Below are positions 25,398 to 34,286 of a stretch of DNA of 64,000 nt, piece by piece. A model generated the notes under the pieces. The model worked only from the letters and a program-made list of their open reading frames with translations. It ran no database searches and was not told where the DNA came from. Both the position numbers and the translations under genes were made by a program. Source of the stretch: Puniceicoccaceae bacterium K14 (GTDB lineage Bacteria; Verrucomicrobiota; Verrucomicrobiia; Opitutales; Opitutaceae); the NCBI GenBank assembly GCA_022538095.1, contig JAKYXN010000003.1, positions 62,001-126,000 of the forward strand. The letters run 5' to 3'. Position 1 is the first letter of the stretch. Every line of letters starts with the position of its first letter.

Positions 25398-25497
25398 AGT
25401 AGAAATTCCGGTTATGGACTAAGTAACCTTTGCTTTAGTCTGAATGGAGCACCTGTGCCGCCTGAATTTACGGCTTTTATCTGAAGCTCTTTGAGCC

Positions 25498-27477
25498 CTA
25501 AGTTCTCAGCATCGATTGGATTGCAGTGAGGGCTGATTTGAGTGAGAAGGGCTTTTTTAGGACGACAGCGTCATCTGGAAGATCGAAATCGACTAGCATT
25601 TCATCGGAATAGCCGGTCATGTAGATTACTTTCATTTCCGGCGCCACTTCAAGCAGGCGCTTTGCGAGCTCGGATCCTTTCATGCGAGGGAGGAGTAGGT
25701 CGGTGATGAGCAAATCGAATGGAGGTTCTGGCTGTTCGAAGAAATCGAGAGCGTCTTCAGCTTGGTTGGTGGAGAAGACTTCGTAGTTGTATTGTACGAG
25801 TAGCCCCGAAATGCAGTCGCACATAGTTTCGTCGTCTTCGACGACCAGGATTCGCTCTCTGGATTTAGAGCTTAAACTATTGTTGTTTCCGGGGGCAACT
25901 TGCTTCGGCTCTTCGTCGCGCTTTACGTTTATTGCTGGAATGAAGATACGGAATTGGGTGCCTTGGCCGATCTCGGAGGAAACTTCGATGTGACCGTTTG
26001 ATTGTTTAACAATACCGTAGACGGTTGAGAGGCCGAGGCCTGTTCCTTTGCCTGTTTCTTTCGTTGTAAAGAATGGCTCGAATATATGGCGCTGAGTATT
26101 TTGGTCGATTCCCATTCCATTGTCCTGGAAAGTGAGAACCATATAGTCTTGGCGCTCCATGTACTCGGGAAGGAGTTTGTCGGACTCGTCAGCGTTGCAA
26201 TCTTGAATAGAGAGTGAAACTTCGCCGCCGTTTGGCATGGCGTCTCGCGCGTTAGTTGTGAAATTGATCAGAATCTGCTCCAGCGCGGTACGGTTTATGT
26301 TTATATGAATCGGCGACTCCTTGAAATTGAGATGGAAGCGAATGTCTTCCGGAATGAGTCGTTGCAGAATTTTCTGCATGTCCCGTGTAACCGCTACGGC
26401 GTCGAGAATGCGTGGTTTGAGATTTTTGTTGCGACGGCTGAAGGAGAGCAGTTGTTGGGTTAGATCTGCAGCTCGTTCGGCGGCTTTCCTGATCTCCTCG
26501 AGATAGGTCTTGTGGGGATTTGTATCGTCGGTTTTATCGAGAACGAGGTCTGAGAAAGAAAGGATTACAGCTAGGATATTGTTGAAATCGTGGGCGATGC
26601 CACCAGCAAGTCTTCCAACAGCTTCCATCTTTTGGGACTGGAAGAGGTCTTGTTCGAGGCGGCGTATTTGAGAGACGTCGCGTTGGATTACCACGTAGTT
26701 GGTGATTTCACCGGGGCGGCCATAAACCGGAAAAATTTTCCAGGCTAGAATGAATTCCGCACCGTCTTTGCGGTAACCTACGGATTCTCCTGCAGTAGTC
26801 TGGCCTTGCTCGATGTCTTCGACCATTTCATCGATCACAGATTGGTCTGTGTTGGGCCCGTTTAGAAGGGAGAGTCCCTTGCCGATTACGTCACTTTCGC
26901 TGTAGCCTGTGATTTCGGTGAAGCCGTCGTTGGTGTAGAGAATACGAGCGTCTCCCTTGTTCCAATTGGTATCTGTTATAATAACTGCCTCGCCTATGCT
27001 TTTCAGTGCGGTGGCTATTAGGCGTATTTGGGCTTCAGTTATTTCGTTTTCGCTGAGGTCGCGAATGAATAGAAGAGCCCCAGAGAGTTCAGGGTAGACT
27101 GTGTTTGTATTCGGACGGAGCTGAAAGCTTATATGAGTTTGCTGGCCTTGTTTGTTACTCACATACGCTTGCGCTGCTGCGAGTTGGGGGTTGCGATAGC
27201 GTTCATCTGAAAGGTCGATGCGATTGTGCGTAGTGGGGTGGTAAGCATTGAAAACATCTGCAACCGATTTCCCGATGGATTCGGATTGATCTACGTTTAG
27301 CAACCCGCAGGCCGTGTTGTTTATGTTTTCGATGCCACCCGTGCGATTAAGCACTAGAATGCCTTCGCTCGAGAATTCTAATAAGGATTCAGCTAAGAGG
27401 CTAGCCTTGAGAAGATCTTGGGAAGATGAGTGGGTTTCGGGGGCTATAGTCGGGCCTGTCGTTTGGTCTTGATTCAC
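25498..27477 (-). CDS. PAS-PAS hybrid histidine kinase with C-terminal receiver
   Basis: This 659-residue cytoplasmic sensor kinase has no membrane helix. Two PAS domains occupy about 27-140 and 150-270; the second has TNDGFTEITGYSESDVIGK and GYRKDGAEFILAWKIFPVYG, which resembles LOV-type PAS sequences but lacks the flavin-binding NCRFLQ cysteine motif. The phospho-accepting His296 is in AGGIAHDFNNILAV. ATPase boxes follow (NFTTNARDAMP, DNGMGID, GTGLGLSTVYGIV). The receiver (539-659) has its acidic pair in VVEDDE and the acceptor Asp593. Such HDFNN kinases often signal inside the cytoplasm. No partner regulator is adjacent. Confidence 0.9.
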   Translation of the reverse strand: MNQDQTTGPTIAPETHSSSQDLLKASLLAESLLEFSSEGILVLNRTGGIENINNTACGLLNVDQSESIGKSVADVFNAYHPTTHNRIDLSDERYRNPQLAAAQAYVSNKQGQQTHISFQLRPNTNTVYPELSGALLFIRDLSENEITEAQIRLIATALKSIGEAVIITDTNWNKGDARILYTNDGFTEITGYSESDVIGKGLSLLNGPNTDQSVIDEMVEDIEQGQTTAGESVGYRKDGAEFILAWKIFPVYGRPGEITNYVVIQRDVSQIRRLEQDLFQSQKMEAVGRLAGGIAHDFNNILAVILSFSDLVLDKTDDTNPHKTYLEEIRKAAERAADLTQQLLSFSRRNKNLKPRILDAVAVTRDMQKILQRLIPEDIRFHLNFKESPIHININRTALEQILINFTTNARDAMPNGGEVSLSIQDCNADESDKLLPEYMERQDYMVLTFQDNGMGIDQNTQRHIFEPFFTTKETGKGTGLGLSTVYGIVKQSNGHIEVSSEIGQGTQFRIFIPAINVKRDEEPKQVAPGNNNSLSSKSRERILVVEDDETMCDCISGLLVQYNYEVFSTNQAEDALDFFEQPEPPFDLLITDLLLPRMKGSELAKRLLEVAPEMKVIYMTGYSDEMLVDFDLPDDAVVLKKPFSLKSALTAIQSMLRT

Positions 27478-27842
27478 GGTAGCTCGAAGCGAAAAATCTG
27501 TAGATTAATATTCTTAAAAGCAATGAAGAGATACTCGTGTCGGTGGAAATACTTAGAGCATTTTGGCTGTATCCGCTTTGAGTTGAATTACAGCATGAGT
27601 GAAAGTATAAGCTGCGAGATTTCAAAGGGAATTCCCTATGTATCAAGTATTTACTATTGTTTTACATCGATCTACTAGTTTCCCTTATGCCCGGCTAAGG
27701 GTACTCGTAGTGTGTATCTGATTTTTGGATTATGCATTAGCGTTATTGACCTTATGTGTGGTTGGTATTTGGTTACTCCACCAGATGTTCGTTTTCTTCG
27801 TAATAGTTGAATTTTATTTAAAAAGAGTAGACTGTCGCAAGG
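27478..27842. other. Divergent promoter region before the glycan locus
   Basis: These 365 bases separate the hybrid kinase gene (minus) and the first gene of the glycan locus (plus). I see no gene, strong hairpin or sigma-28-like box. TTGAAT near 27807 and TAGACT near 27828 have a 15-base gap and could be a weak sigma-70 promoter. Confidence 0.3.
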
Positions 27843-28595
27843 ATGCAAAATCTAATTGAAGTAGCAAAAAGGGCCTGTAAGGCGGCTGGAAGAGCTTTGG
27901 TAGACTGCCGTCATGATCAAACTATCGAATCATTTGAGCATGACTTGAAGTCTAGTGCTGATGTTGTCGCTGATAATGTTATCAAAGAGATTCTTGAAGA
28001 GACGGGGATAGAGGTTTTGAGCGAAGAAGGATCGACTAAATCGTTGCATCAACCTTTATGGATAGTCGACCCGCTGGACGGCACTGTGAATTATGTGAAG
28101 GGAAATCCGCTTAATTGCGTTTCGATTGCTTATTGGGAAGGTGACGTAATCATTTTCGGAGTTATTTATGATTTCTCTTCTGACGAAATATATGTCGGTG
28201 GTAAAGATTTTCCTACCAGCTGTAATGGCAAGCTTGTTACGGTTTCAACATGTTCTCGTTTGTCAGAGGCGATAGTGACGACTGGGTTTCCGAATGGATC
28301 TAGCTACTCGGAAGAGAGTCTTTTGCAGTACGTAAATAAGGTTAGGTCTTGTCGGAAGGTTCGACTATTGGGTAGCGCTGCATTATCTCTTGCGTGGCTT
28401 TCGCGTTCCTGGGTGGATTGTTATATGGAAGAAGGTATCTACTTGTGGGATGTTGCAGCAGGTTTGGCTTTGGTGGAAGGAGCGGGTGGTCAGTTCTCTA
28501 TTGATAATATAGATGATCGCTCTCTGAGAGTGAATGTAAGAGCGGTTGCTACCGGGCAGTTGTTATCTGGGATAGAAGCTAGTTCTAAAGTTTGA
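27843..28595 (+). CDS. Inositol-monophosphatase-family sugar phosphatase
   Basis: This 250-residue phosphatase is of the magnesium-dependent, lithium-sensitive superfamily. Metal ligands are visible: the Glu pair at 61-62 (LSEEGS), DPLDGT at 76-81 and WDVAAG at 202-207 with Asp203. The family includes inositol, histidinol, fructose-bisphosphate and PAP phosphatases. Here it opens an operon with a CMP-sugar synthetase and a sugar isomerase, so removal of phosphate from a sugar intermediate is the likely role, comparable in logic to the KdsC or NeuC/PseH-route phosphatase steps. The substrate is unknown. Confidence 0.8.
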   Translation: MQNLIEVAKRACKAAGRALVDCRHDQTIESFEHDLKSSADVVADNVIKEILEETGIEVLSEEGSTKSLHQPLWIVDPLDGTVNYVKGNPLNCVSIAYWEGDVIIFGVIYDFSSDEIYVGGKDFPTSCNGKLVTVSTCSRLSEAIVTTGFPNGSSYSEESLLQYVNKVRSCRKVRLLGSAALSLAWLSRSWVDCYMEEGIYLWDVAAGLALVEGAGGQFSIDNIDDRSLRVNVRAVATGQLLSGIEASSKV

Positions 28596-28673
28596 AATTA
28601 AATTATGGGAGGTTGCTCTTCGGTATTGAGTCTGTACATATTGATAATGAACGTTTTGATGTCACCTAACTAA

Positions 28674-29339
28674 ATGAAGATTGCGATGATTCCAGCCCGA
28701 ATGGGAAGCCAAAGGCTTACGAAAAAGAATCTACAGAAGATTAAGGGAACAACATTGATATCCCATGCGATCCGGAAATGCGTGAAAGCTGGGTGCTTCG
28801 ATGAAATATGGGTAAATTCGGAACATCCAGATTTTGGTGAAATCGCGCAAAGCGAAGGAGTTCATTTTCATCAGAGGCCGGCTAGTTTAGGAAATTCTGT
28901 TGCGACTAGTGAGCAATATGTGGCTGAGTTTTTGGAAAAGAATCGATGTGATACGCTTTTCCAAGTCCACAGTATTGCTCCTTTGTTAACCGCAGAGGAC
29001 GTTGTTAAATTTGTTAAAAAAATGGAGTCGAGTTCTTTTGATACTTTGCTTAGTTGTGATAATATTCAAATAGAATGCGTTTATGGGAGTAAGCCGGTGA
29101 ATTTTAATTTCGACGAAAAATCTAATTCTCAAGATTTGGAACCTATTCAACGGGTTAATTGGGCAATATCAGCATGGAAGAGAGGGCAATTTCTGGAAGC
29201 CTTTCGTAGTGGTAAATGTGCTACTTATAGTGGGGACGTTGGGTTTCATTCCTTGAGTACTTTAACTTCGCATATTATCAAAACGAAGGAAGACCTTCTT
29301 TTGGCCGAAAAACTCTTTGATTTAGTGTTCTCCGAGTGA
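28674..29339 (+). CDS. CMP-sugar synthetase (acylneuraminate cytidylyltransferase family), homologue 1
   Basis: This 221-residue nucleotidyltransferase activates an acidic sugar with CTP. The nucleotide-binding loop is MIPARMGSQRLTKKNLQ at residues 5-21, close to the NeuA/KdsB pattern IPARGGSKRLPxKN. WVNSEHPDFGEIA and HQRPASLG follow in the usual positions, and the C-terminal half is divergent. Possible substrates include nonulosonic acids (sialic, legionaminic, pseudaminic) or Kdo-like sugars. The last base of its stop codon is followed directly by a GTG in the next gene's frame. It is one of three homologues in the locus. Confidence 0.8.
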   Translation: MKIAMIPARMGSQRLTKKNLQKIKGTTLISHAIRKCVKAGCFDEIWVNSEHPDFGEIAQSEGVHFHQRPASLGNSVATSEQYVAEFLEKNRCDTLFQVHSIAPLLTAEDVVKFVKKMESSSFDTLLSCDNIQIECVYGSKPVNFNFDEKSNSQDLEPIQRVNWAISAWKRGQFLEAFRSGKCATYSGDVGFHSLSTLTSHIIKTKEDLLLAEKLFDLVFSE

Positions 29340-29348
29340 GTGCAAGAT

Positions 29349-29933
29349 ATGGTTAAAACAAGTTATTATTCGAATTTCTGTTCGGCTCTTCAGTCTGCTC
29401 TTTCATCTCTTGAGGTAACGACTTTGGATGGGAGTATTATCGAACCCGACGATGGGTTAGTTCAGTTTTGCAAATTATCTGAATTGGTCGCGGCGTCAGG
29501 TGGGTGTCAATATATGTGTGGAAATGGAGCAAGTGCAGCGTTTGCGAATCATATGGCTTTAGATTGGACAAAAGCAGGTGGTATTAAAACGTATTCGTTT
29601 AGTGACTCCGCCATTCTAACTGCGGCAGCGAACGATTTAGGTTATGACCAAATGCTGAGCGCTCCATTAGGTTGGTATTCGAAAAAAGGAGATCTGCTGG
29701 TCACTATTAGTTCTTCGGGAGATTCAGAAAACGTACTGAACGCTATAGCAGTAGCACGGTCAATGGGACTCCAGGTGGTTACCTTAAGCGGTATGTCTTC
29801 CGGCAATAGATCGAGATTGCTTGGAGATTTAAATTTCTACATACCAGGTAAGACTTATGGGATCGTTGAATCATCTCATCAAGTCTTGCTTCATGCGTGG
29901 TTGGATCGATTTTTGGATATACCGTATGAATAG
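29349..29933 (+). CDS. SIS-domain sugar-phosphate isomerase, GmhA-like
   Basis: This SIS-fold protein of about 194 residues resembles phosphoheptose isomerase. Its phosphosugar-binding motifs are MCGNGASAAFANHMALDW (compare GNGGSAADAQHFAAE in GmhA) and TISSSGDSENVLNAI. The first in-frame start is a GTG at 29340, directly after the preceding stop; the ATG at 29349 is more likely. Family members interconvert ketose and aldose phosphates in heptose, Kdo or related pathways. Sitting between a CMP-sugar synthetase and a dehydrogenase, it probably makes an early intermediate of the CMP-activated sugar. Confidence 0.8.
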   Translation: MVKTSYYSNFCSALQSALSSLEVTTLDGSIIEPDDGLVQFCKLSELVAASGGCQYMCGNGASAAFANHMALDWTKAGGIKTYSFSDSAILTAAANDLGYDQMLSAPLGWYSKKGDLLVTISSSGDSENVLNAIAVARSMGLQVVTLSGMSSGNRSRLLGDLNFYIPGKTYGIVESSHQVLLHAWLDRFLDIPYE

Positions 29934-29936
29934 ATT

Positions 29937-30743
29937 ATGAAGCTTTGGAAGAATACGAGTACTTTGGATTCACTCTGCGATAGTATTTTAAATACCGCGG
30001 AGCCATCGATAGCGGATATTGCTCTGATTGGCGGGAAGAAAATAGATTTGTCAACGCTTCCAAATTTAAAGGGAATATTTAAGTGTGGTGTGGGTACGGA
30101 TAATGTGCCGTTTGAGGAATGCGAGAAACGAGGAATTGAAGTCGGTTTGCCTTCCGCTGATACTGCAGAAATAATATTTGAGGAAACTGCGACTTTTACA
30201 GTTTCGATGATATTTAGGATGCTGTATTCGGAAGTTGGGTCGATTGATTCTTGGAGAAAAATGCAACGTACAATTGCGGCGAAGAAAAGCGTTTTGATCG
30301 TAGGTCTGGGGAACATTGGTCGCCGAGTTGCGGGAAAGCTTGAGGGAAGTGTTAATGTTCTTCATTTCGATCATTTGCAGGTAGAAAATACCTCTCTTGA
30401 GGAGCTAATGGGACAAGCGGATGTTGTCTCTATGCATATTCCGCTAACAAAGGATAATCGTTCCTTCTTTGATAAAGAGAAATTGTCTTGGTTGAAAGAT
30501 GGTGCGGCGATTGTGAATACGGCGAGAGGTGCAATTGTTGACGAAGAAGCTTTGTTTCTGGAAATTCAATCAGGTCGTTTGCGTGCAGCGTTTGATGTTT
30601 TCTGGGAGGAGCCATACAAAGGGAAATTAGTGCAATTTGCAGATGATCGGTTTTTCATGACCCCCCATGTCGCCAGTACAAGTAGGCAATTTCTTGAGGG
30701 CTTACTCAAGGATTTTAAGGAATTTGCAAAAAAAGTATGCTGA
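29937..30743 (+). CDS. D-isomer-specific 2-hydroxyacid dehydrogenase (SerA-like)
   Basis: This 268-residue NAD-dependent dehydrogenase has the nucleotide fold IVGLGNIGRRVAGKL (Gly at 123-128). Its catalytic triad is Arg197 in NTARGAIVDEEAL, the Glu of DVFWEEP (about 224-225) and His244 in TPHVAS. GVGTDNVPFEECEKRGI is the usual substrate-side motif. It is shorter than most members (about 310-330), with a reduced N-terminal domain. It would oxidise or reduce a 2-hydroxy/2-keto acid. Its place in a sugar operon suggests a 2-keto acid sugar or a lactate/glycerate-like substituent. The following gene overlaps it by 7 bases. Confidence 0.85.
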   Translation: MKLWKNTSTLDSLCDSILNTAEPSIADIALIGGKKIDLSTLPNLKGIFKCGVGTDNVPFEECEKRGIEVGLPSADTAEIIFEETATFTVSMIFRMLYSEVGSIDSWRKMQRTIAAKKSVLIVGLGNIGRRVAGKLEGSVNVLHFDHLQVENTSLEELMGQADVVSMHIPLTKDNRSFFDKEKLSWLKDGAAIVNTARGAIVDEEALFLEIQSGRLRAAFDVFWEEPYKGKLVQFADDRFFMTPHVASTSRQFLEGLLKDFKEFAKKVC

Positions 30744-31720
30744 AGGTTGCAATAATTGGATACGGTAAGATGGGGCGAATTCGCCACAAGCACTTAGTCG
30801 AGAGCGGTCGTGCTGAGGTGGTCTTGGTTTCTGATCAGCAGGAGGTGCCCGATGCTCCATGTAGGCAAGTCAGCGATGAGGGAGAGATATTCGATGACCC
30901 GTCAATAGACGCAGTGTTTGTTTGTACGCCGAACTACAGAATACCGGAATTGGTTATCCGAGCTCTGAAAAATGGAAAACATGTTTTCTCTGAGAAGCCG
31001 CCAGCTAGAAATGCCGCAGAGATTGAAGAGGTTCGAATGGCTGAACAGGCTGCGATTGGATGCAAGTTGATGTATGGTTTTAATCACCGTCACCATACCA
31101 GTATTCAGAAAATGAAAGAGATCATCGATTCTAAAGAGATGGGCAAGGTGCTTTGGATGCGTGGACGGTATGGAAAAGAAGTGGATGAGTCGTACTTTGA
31201 TACATGGCGAGCAGACCCGAAACTGGCGGGCGCTGGTATTATGCTCGACCAGGGAATACACATGTTAGATTTGTTTTTGCATTTTTGCGGGGATTTTGAC
31301 GAAGTGCATGCACTTGTATCCAACTTATTTTGGAAGATTGAAGGTGTTGAAGACAATGTATTCGCGATTATGAAGAATAGCGAGACGGGTGTATGCGCGT
31401 CTCTTCACTCCACGATGACTCAATGGAGGTACTTGTTCTCGTTAGAAGTTTTTCTTGAAGGTGGCGCTTTGATTCTTAATGGTCTGAAAACTTCCTCTGG
31501 GGTTTATGGTGAGGAAGATTTAGCTATCAAGAGAAATGCTCCAGACGCTGACGGAAGTTTTGCAGGTGAGGAACACATTGTGTATGAAGTGGACAGCTCG
31601 TGGATGTCTGAGATCAATCATTTTTTAGATAGTATTGAAATGGATACTCCTGTGGCATTCGGGAATTCAGAAGATGCGCTGCGTTTGATGAAAGTGATGG
31701 ATAGGATTTATGGCAATTAG
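30737..31720 (+). CDS. Gfo/Idh/MocA-family oxidoreductase, copy 1
   Basis: This 327-residue NAD(P)-dependent oxidoreductase has the Rossmann motif VAIIGYGKMGRIRHKHL at residues 4-20 and the EKPPA motif with the family's conserved Lys-Pro pair. GAGIMLDQGIHMLDLFLHF is the C-terminal-domain signature with the catalytic-region His. Enzymes of this family oxidise sugar hydroxyls, for example in UDP-GlcNAc-3-acid or inositol pathways. Co-translation with the hydroxyacid dehydrogenase (7-base overlap) and the glycosyltransferase (11-base overlap) places it in the sugar-synthesis block. Confidence 0.87.
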   Translation: MLKVAIIGYGKMGRIRHKHLVESGRAEVVLVSDQQEVPDAPCRQVSDEGEIFDDPSIDAVFVCTPNYRIPELVIRALKNGKHVFSEKPPARNAAEIEEVRMAEQAAIGCKLMYGFNHRHHTSIQKMKEIIDSKEMGKVLWMRGRYGKEVDESYFDTWRADPKLAGAGIMLDQGIHMLDLFLHFCGDFDEVHALVSNLFWKIEGVEDNVFAIMKNSETGVCASLHSTMTQWRYLFSLEVFLEGGALILNGLKTSSGVYGEEDLAIKRNAPDADGSFAGEEHIVYEVDSSWMSEINHFLDSIEMDTPVAFGNSEDALRLMKVMDRIYGN

Positions 31721-33383
31721 CCCTTTGAGCCCAAGTAGTGAACCGACCCTTCACCCTTTAAAAAGAGTGTTGGTTTATTGTCCACATGTAGGAGGACATC
31801 GTCCCACTTATTGTTACCGCATTTGTCGGAGTCTAGTTAAACTAGGACACGATGTGTTTCTGTTCTTTATCGGACACGAGCAAAATAGTGTGTTACGCGT
31901 ATTTTCTGAAGTCGAGTCCGAGTATCTAGAAGCACTAAAAGTGGAACCTCGCGTTACATGTATCCAAAAGTACGATTTATCAAAATTGTATTTGGATGAG
32001 TCGAATTTCATACAAAACTTACAAAGACAATTTAGAGTCGATGCTACGCTTTTAGTTAATGGTGACGTTGCTATCCCAATGCTTTTGAAAATGAATCGAG
32101 ATGGCTCTCAAAAGTTTTTCGGCCGTACGGTAGGTTTGTTTATAAATTCAGAATGGGTGCATAATGATGGCGCTGACGTTAGCGCACTTCCTTTGAAGAC
32201 CGTTTCTTATAGAAGTTTCTTTAGGCAAGTTGCGGAAGGGGAATCTGTTTTGGATGGTGTTGTTGTGACTGACGATGTGTTAGCTTGCTCGTTTACGGAT
32301 TCTTCACCAGTGTGCCGGCATTTGCCCGATATCATACTTCCTGAAAAGAATCCTATTGCTAGGGATAGTGGTGAGCCGTCTAAAGTAAAAGCTCTGGTCG
32401 ATCATTTTGTAGAGCGAAATGTAGGTAAGCATTTGATATTTTTCTTTGGGGATTTGGAGAAACGAAAAGGATTCGACTTTTTATTGCGATTTTGTTCAGA
32501 GAATCAGAATACAATTCTTTTGAGAGTGGGACGGACTAAGCCTGGGTATTCGCCAGGGGGAATGGATGACGTTTCTCGTAAGTCTAGACTAGTAATCGAA
32601 GATCGGATACTGGAGATTGATGCATTCATAGATGATATTAAACTGATAGATTATTTCTTCAGTTTGGCAAAATTCGTGCCTTTGCCTTATGATAGATTTT
32701 TAAGAACAAGTGGATTGATGTTGGAGGCTGTTAGTCGGGGGTTGCCTGTTGTGGTGCCGGATGCGGGATTAATGTCGGTAAGGGTTAAGCAATATGGGTT
32801 AGGAGTGACCTATAAGTCCGGCAGCTATGAGGATTTTTCGACTGCTATGAGTCATATTATGGATACGAACATGGATTATTCAAGGCGTCTAAGTCGTTAC
32901 GCGACTGCATTTTCGGAGAGCGTTATTGAGAAAACGATGAAATGGGCAGTGAACGCTAAAACTCCGGAAGCATTTAGAGCTGTTGCTGGTATGTTGAAGC
33001 CAAAAGAGGGGGATGAGATTGCATTGCGAAAAGAGCTTGTTTGCCATACATGGAATTGCCGTAACACCAAAAGGAAACTCGCTTTAAGCCGTTTCTTGGC
33101 AGTTGCCACTTCTATGCGAGTTGCAGTATTTGGCGGAGGTGCATATGCTCGTTGGTTGGAGACGATGACTGAGGCTAGAGATGACTTGCAAATAGTGGCG
33201 TTGTTAGACAACCGACCGGATCCAAATACATGTTTGTGGGGACTAAAGGCAGAGCTTGTTTCTACTTTTAAGCTGGAGGGTATAGGTGCGATTGTATTGG
33301 CTACGGAGGTATTTACGTCAGAAATGAGAGCGGATTGTTGGCGCTATTTTGGTAGCGCTGCAAACATAGTAAGTTTAAATTGA
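31710..33383 (+). CDS. GT4-like glycosyltransferase with C-terminal Rossmann-like extension
   Basis: This 557-residue protein has a GT-B fold glycosyltransferase (about 1-430). Early is VLVYCPHVGGHRPTYCYRI; the donor side has HLIFFFGDLEKRKGFDFLL and the family-4 E-x7-E region in LMLEAVSRGLPVVVPDAG. From about 468 a separate domain begins, MRVAVFGGGAYARWLETM, with a glycine-rich nucleotide-binding-like loop and VALLDNRPD. The same kind of tail follows another GT in the locus (48273-49745). The tail resembles the NAD/CoA-binding-like domains of sugar-modifying enzymes; its role is not known to me. The start overlaps the preceding gene by 11 bases. Confidence 0.75.
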   Translation: MAISPLSPSSEPTLHPLKRVLVYCPHVGGHRPTYCYRICRSLVKLGHDVFLFFIGHEQNSVLRVFSEVESEYLEALKVEPRVTCIQKYDLSKLYLDESNFIQNLQRQFRVDATLLVNGDVAIPMLLKMNRDGSQKFFGRTVGLFINSEWVHNDGADVSALPLKTVSYRSFFRQVAEGESVLDGVVVTDDVLACSFTDSSPVCRHLPDIILPEKNPIARDSGEPSKVKALVDHFVERNVGKHLIFFFGDLEKRKGFDFLLRFCSENQNTILLRVGRTKPGYSPGGMDDVSRKSRLVIEDRILEIDAFIDDIKLIDYFFSLAKFVPLPYDRFLRTSGLMLEAVSRGLPVVVPDAGLMSVRVKQYGLGVTYKSGSYEDFSTAMSHIMDTNMDYSRRLSRYATAFSESVIEKTMKWAVNAKTPEAFRAVAGMLKPKEGDEIALRKELVCHTWNCRNTKRKLALSRFLAVATSMRVAVFGGGAYARWLETMTEARDDLQIVALLDNRPDPNTCLWGLKAELVSTFKLEGIGAIVLATEVFTSEMRADCWRYFGSAANIVSLN

Positions 33384-33404
33384 GGTAGGGTAGATCGTAA
33401 AGAT

Positions 33405-34286
33405 ATGAGGACTCGAGAAATTGTCAGTTTAGGTATCGGCAGGGATTACGTACGTTGTGCGGTGGCTTGCCTAAAGTCCTGTCGAAATCAGATTTCTGAT
33501 GATGTGAGCTTTCGCCTTTACTATGGGAATGCAGATCCGAGCGTCTTTGAAATTCCAGATTGGTTAGAGCTTGAATGTATAGATAATTTGATTTTTCAAA
33601 AACTTACGCGACAGGATTTGTCGATGCGACCAACATTTGCTAGAGAATTTAAACATGTGCCTTTGACTCATCCCGCGAGTCGGGAAAGCGATGTTCTTTT
33701 CTTGGATGCGGATGTGTACGCTTTTGGAAATCCGTTCGATGACTTTTTTAAAAAAATAGAAGATGGCTCTGCCATATTGTTTGCTAAGGATAAGAAGGCT
33801 TTTCCAATCTATAGGAATCTTAGGCATGAGTTTGACCTCAATTTGGTCGAAGAGGGTAATAGACTTGGTTATACGCTGTCTAATTTGTCACCAAATACTG
33901 GAGTTATGGGCAGGGCTGCAGATGAGTATGGGTGGGCCTTTGCGGACAGAGCGGCTGAGCTTATGGCAAAGCGTATATTGACGCCCTTTCCGGACACCGA
34001 TTATTTTAACGATGAACCTTATTTTTCAGTAGCGTTTCAGCTCGAGGTTTCAGGTAAAGGTAGGGGATTTATCGATATATCGACTAAAGACTATATTCAT
34101 ACGCATAAAAAAGGGGTATTGAAAAACCAGGATAGTGATGCTCCAAGCGTGTATTGGGGGCAGCAAGATGTGCTGCATGAAAAACCCAAGTTGATACACT
34201 TTATAGGTTTTCGACAGTTTCCTTGTTACCTTTCGCGGGTGGAGCGGGATGTTCCTTTTGTTTCTTCGGGAGAGCGCTATTCATGA
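33405..34286 (+). CDS. Putative GT-A glycosyltransferase
   Basis: This 293-residue protein resembles nucleotide-sugar transferases with a GT-A fold. It has a short N-terminal strand with conserved Gly (IVSLGIGRDYVRCAVACL) and the metal-binding DxD motif in VLFLDADVYAFGNPF near residue 105. 'LSNLSPNTGVMG' is typical of the acceptor side in GT8-like families, and DTDYFNDEPYFSVAF follows. I cannot name the donor sugar. Its last four bases (ATGA) overlap the start of the DUF115 gene, so the two proteins are probably made together. Confidence 0.7.
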   Translation: MRTREIVSLGIGRDYVRCAVACLKSCRNQISDDVSFRLYYGNADPSVFEIPDWLELECIDNLIFQKLTRQDLSMRPTFAREFKHVPLTHPASRESDVLFLDADVYAFGNPFDDFFKKIEDGSAILFAKDKKAFPIYRNLRHEFDLNLVEEGNRLGYTLSNLSPNTGVMGRAADEYGWAFADRAAELMAKRILTPFPDTDYFNDEPYFSVAFQLEVSGKGRGFIDISTKDYIHTHKKGVLKNQDSDAPSVYWGQQDVLHEKPKLIHFIGFRQFPCYLSRVERDVPFVSSGERYS

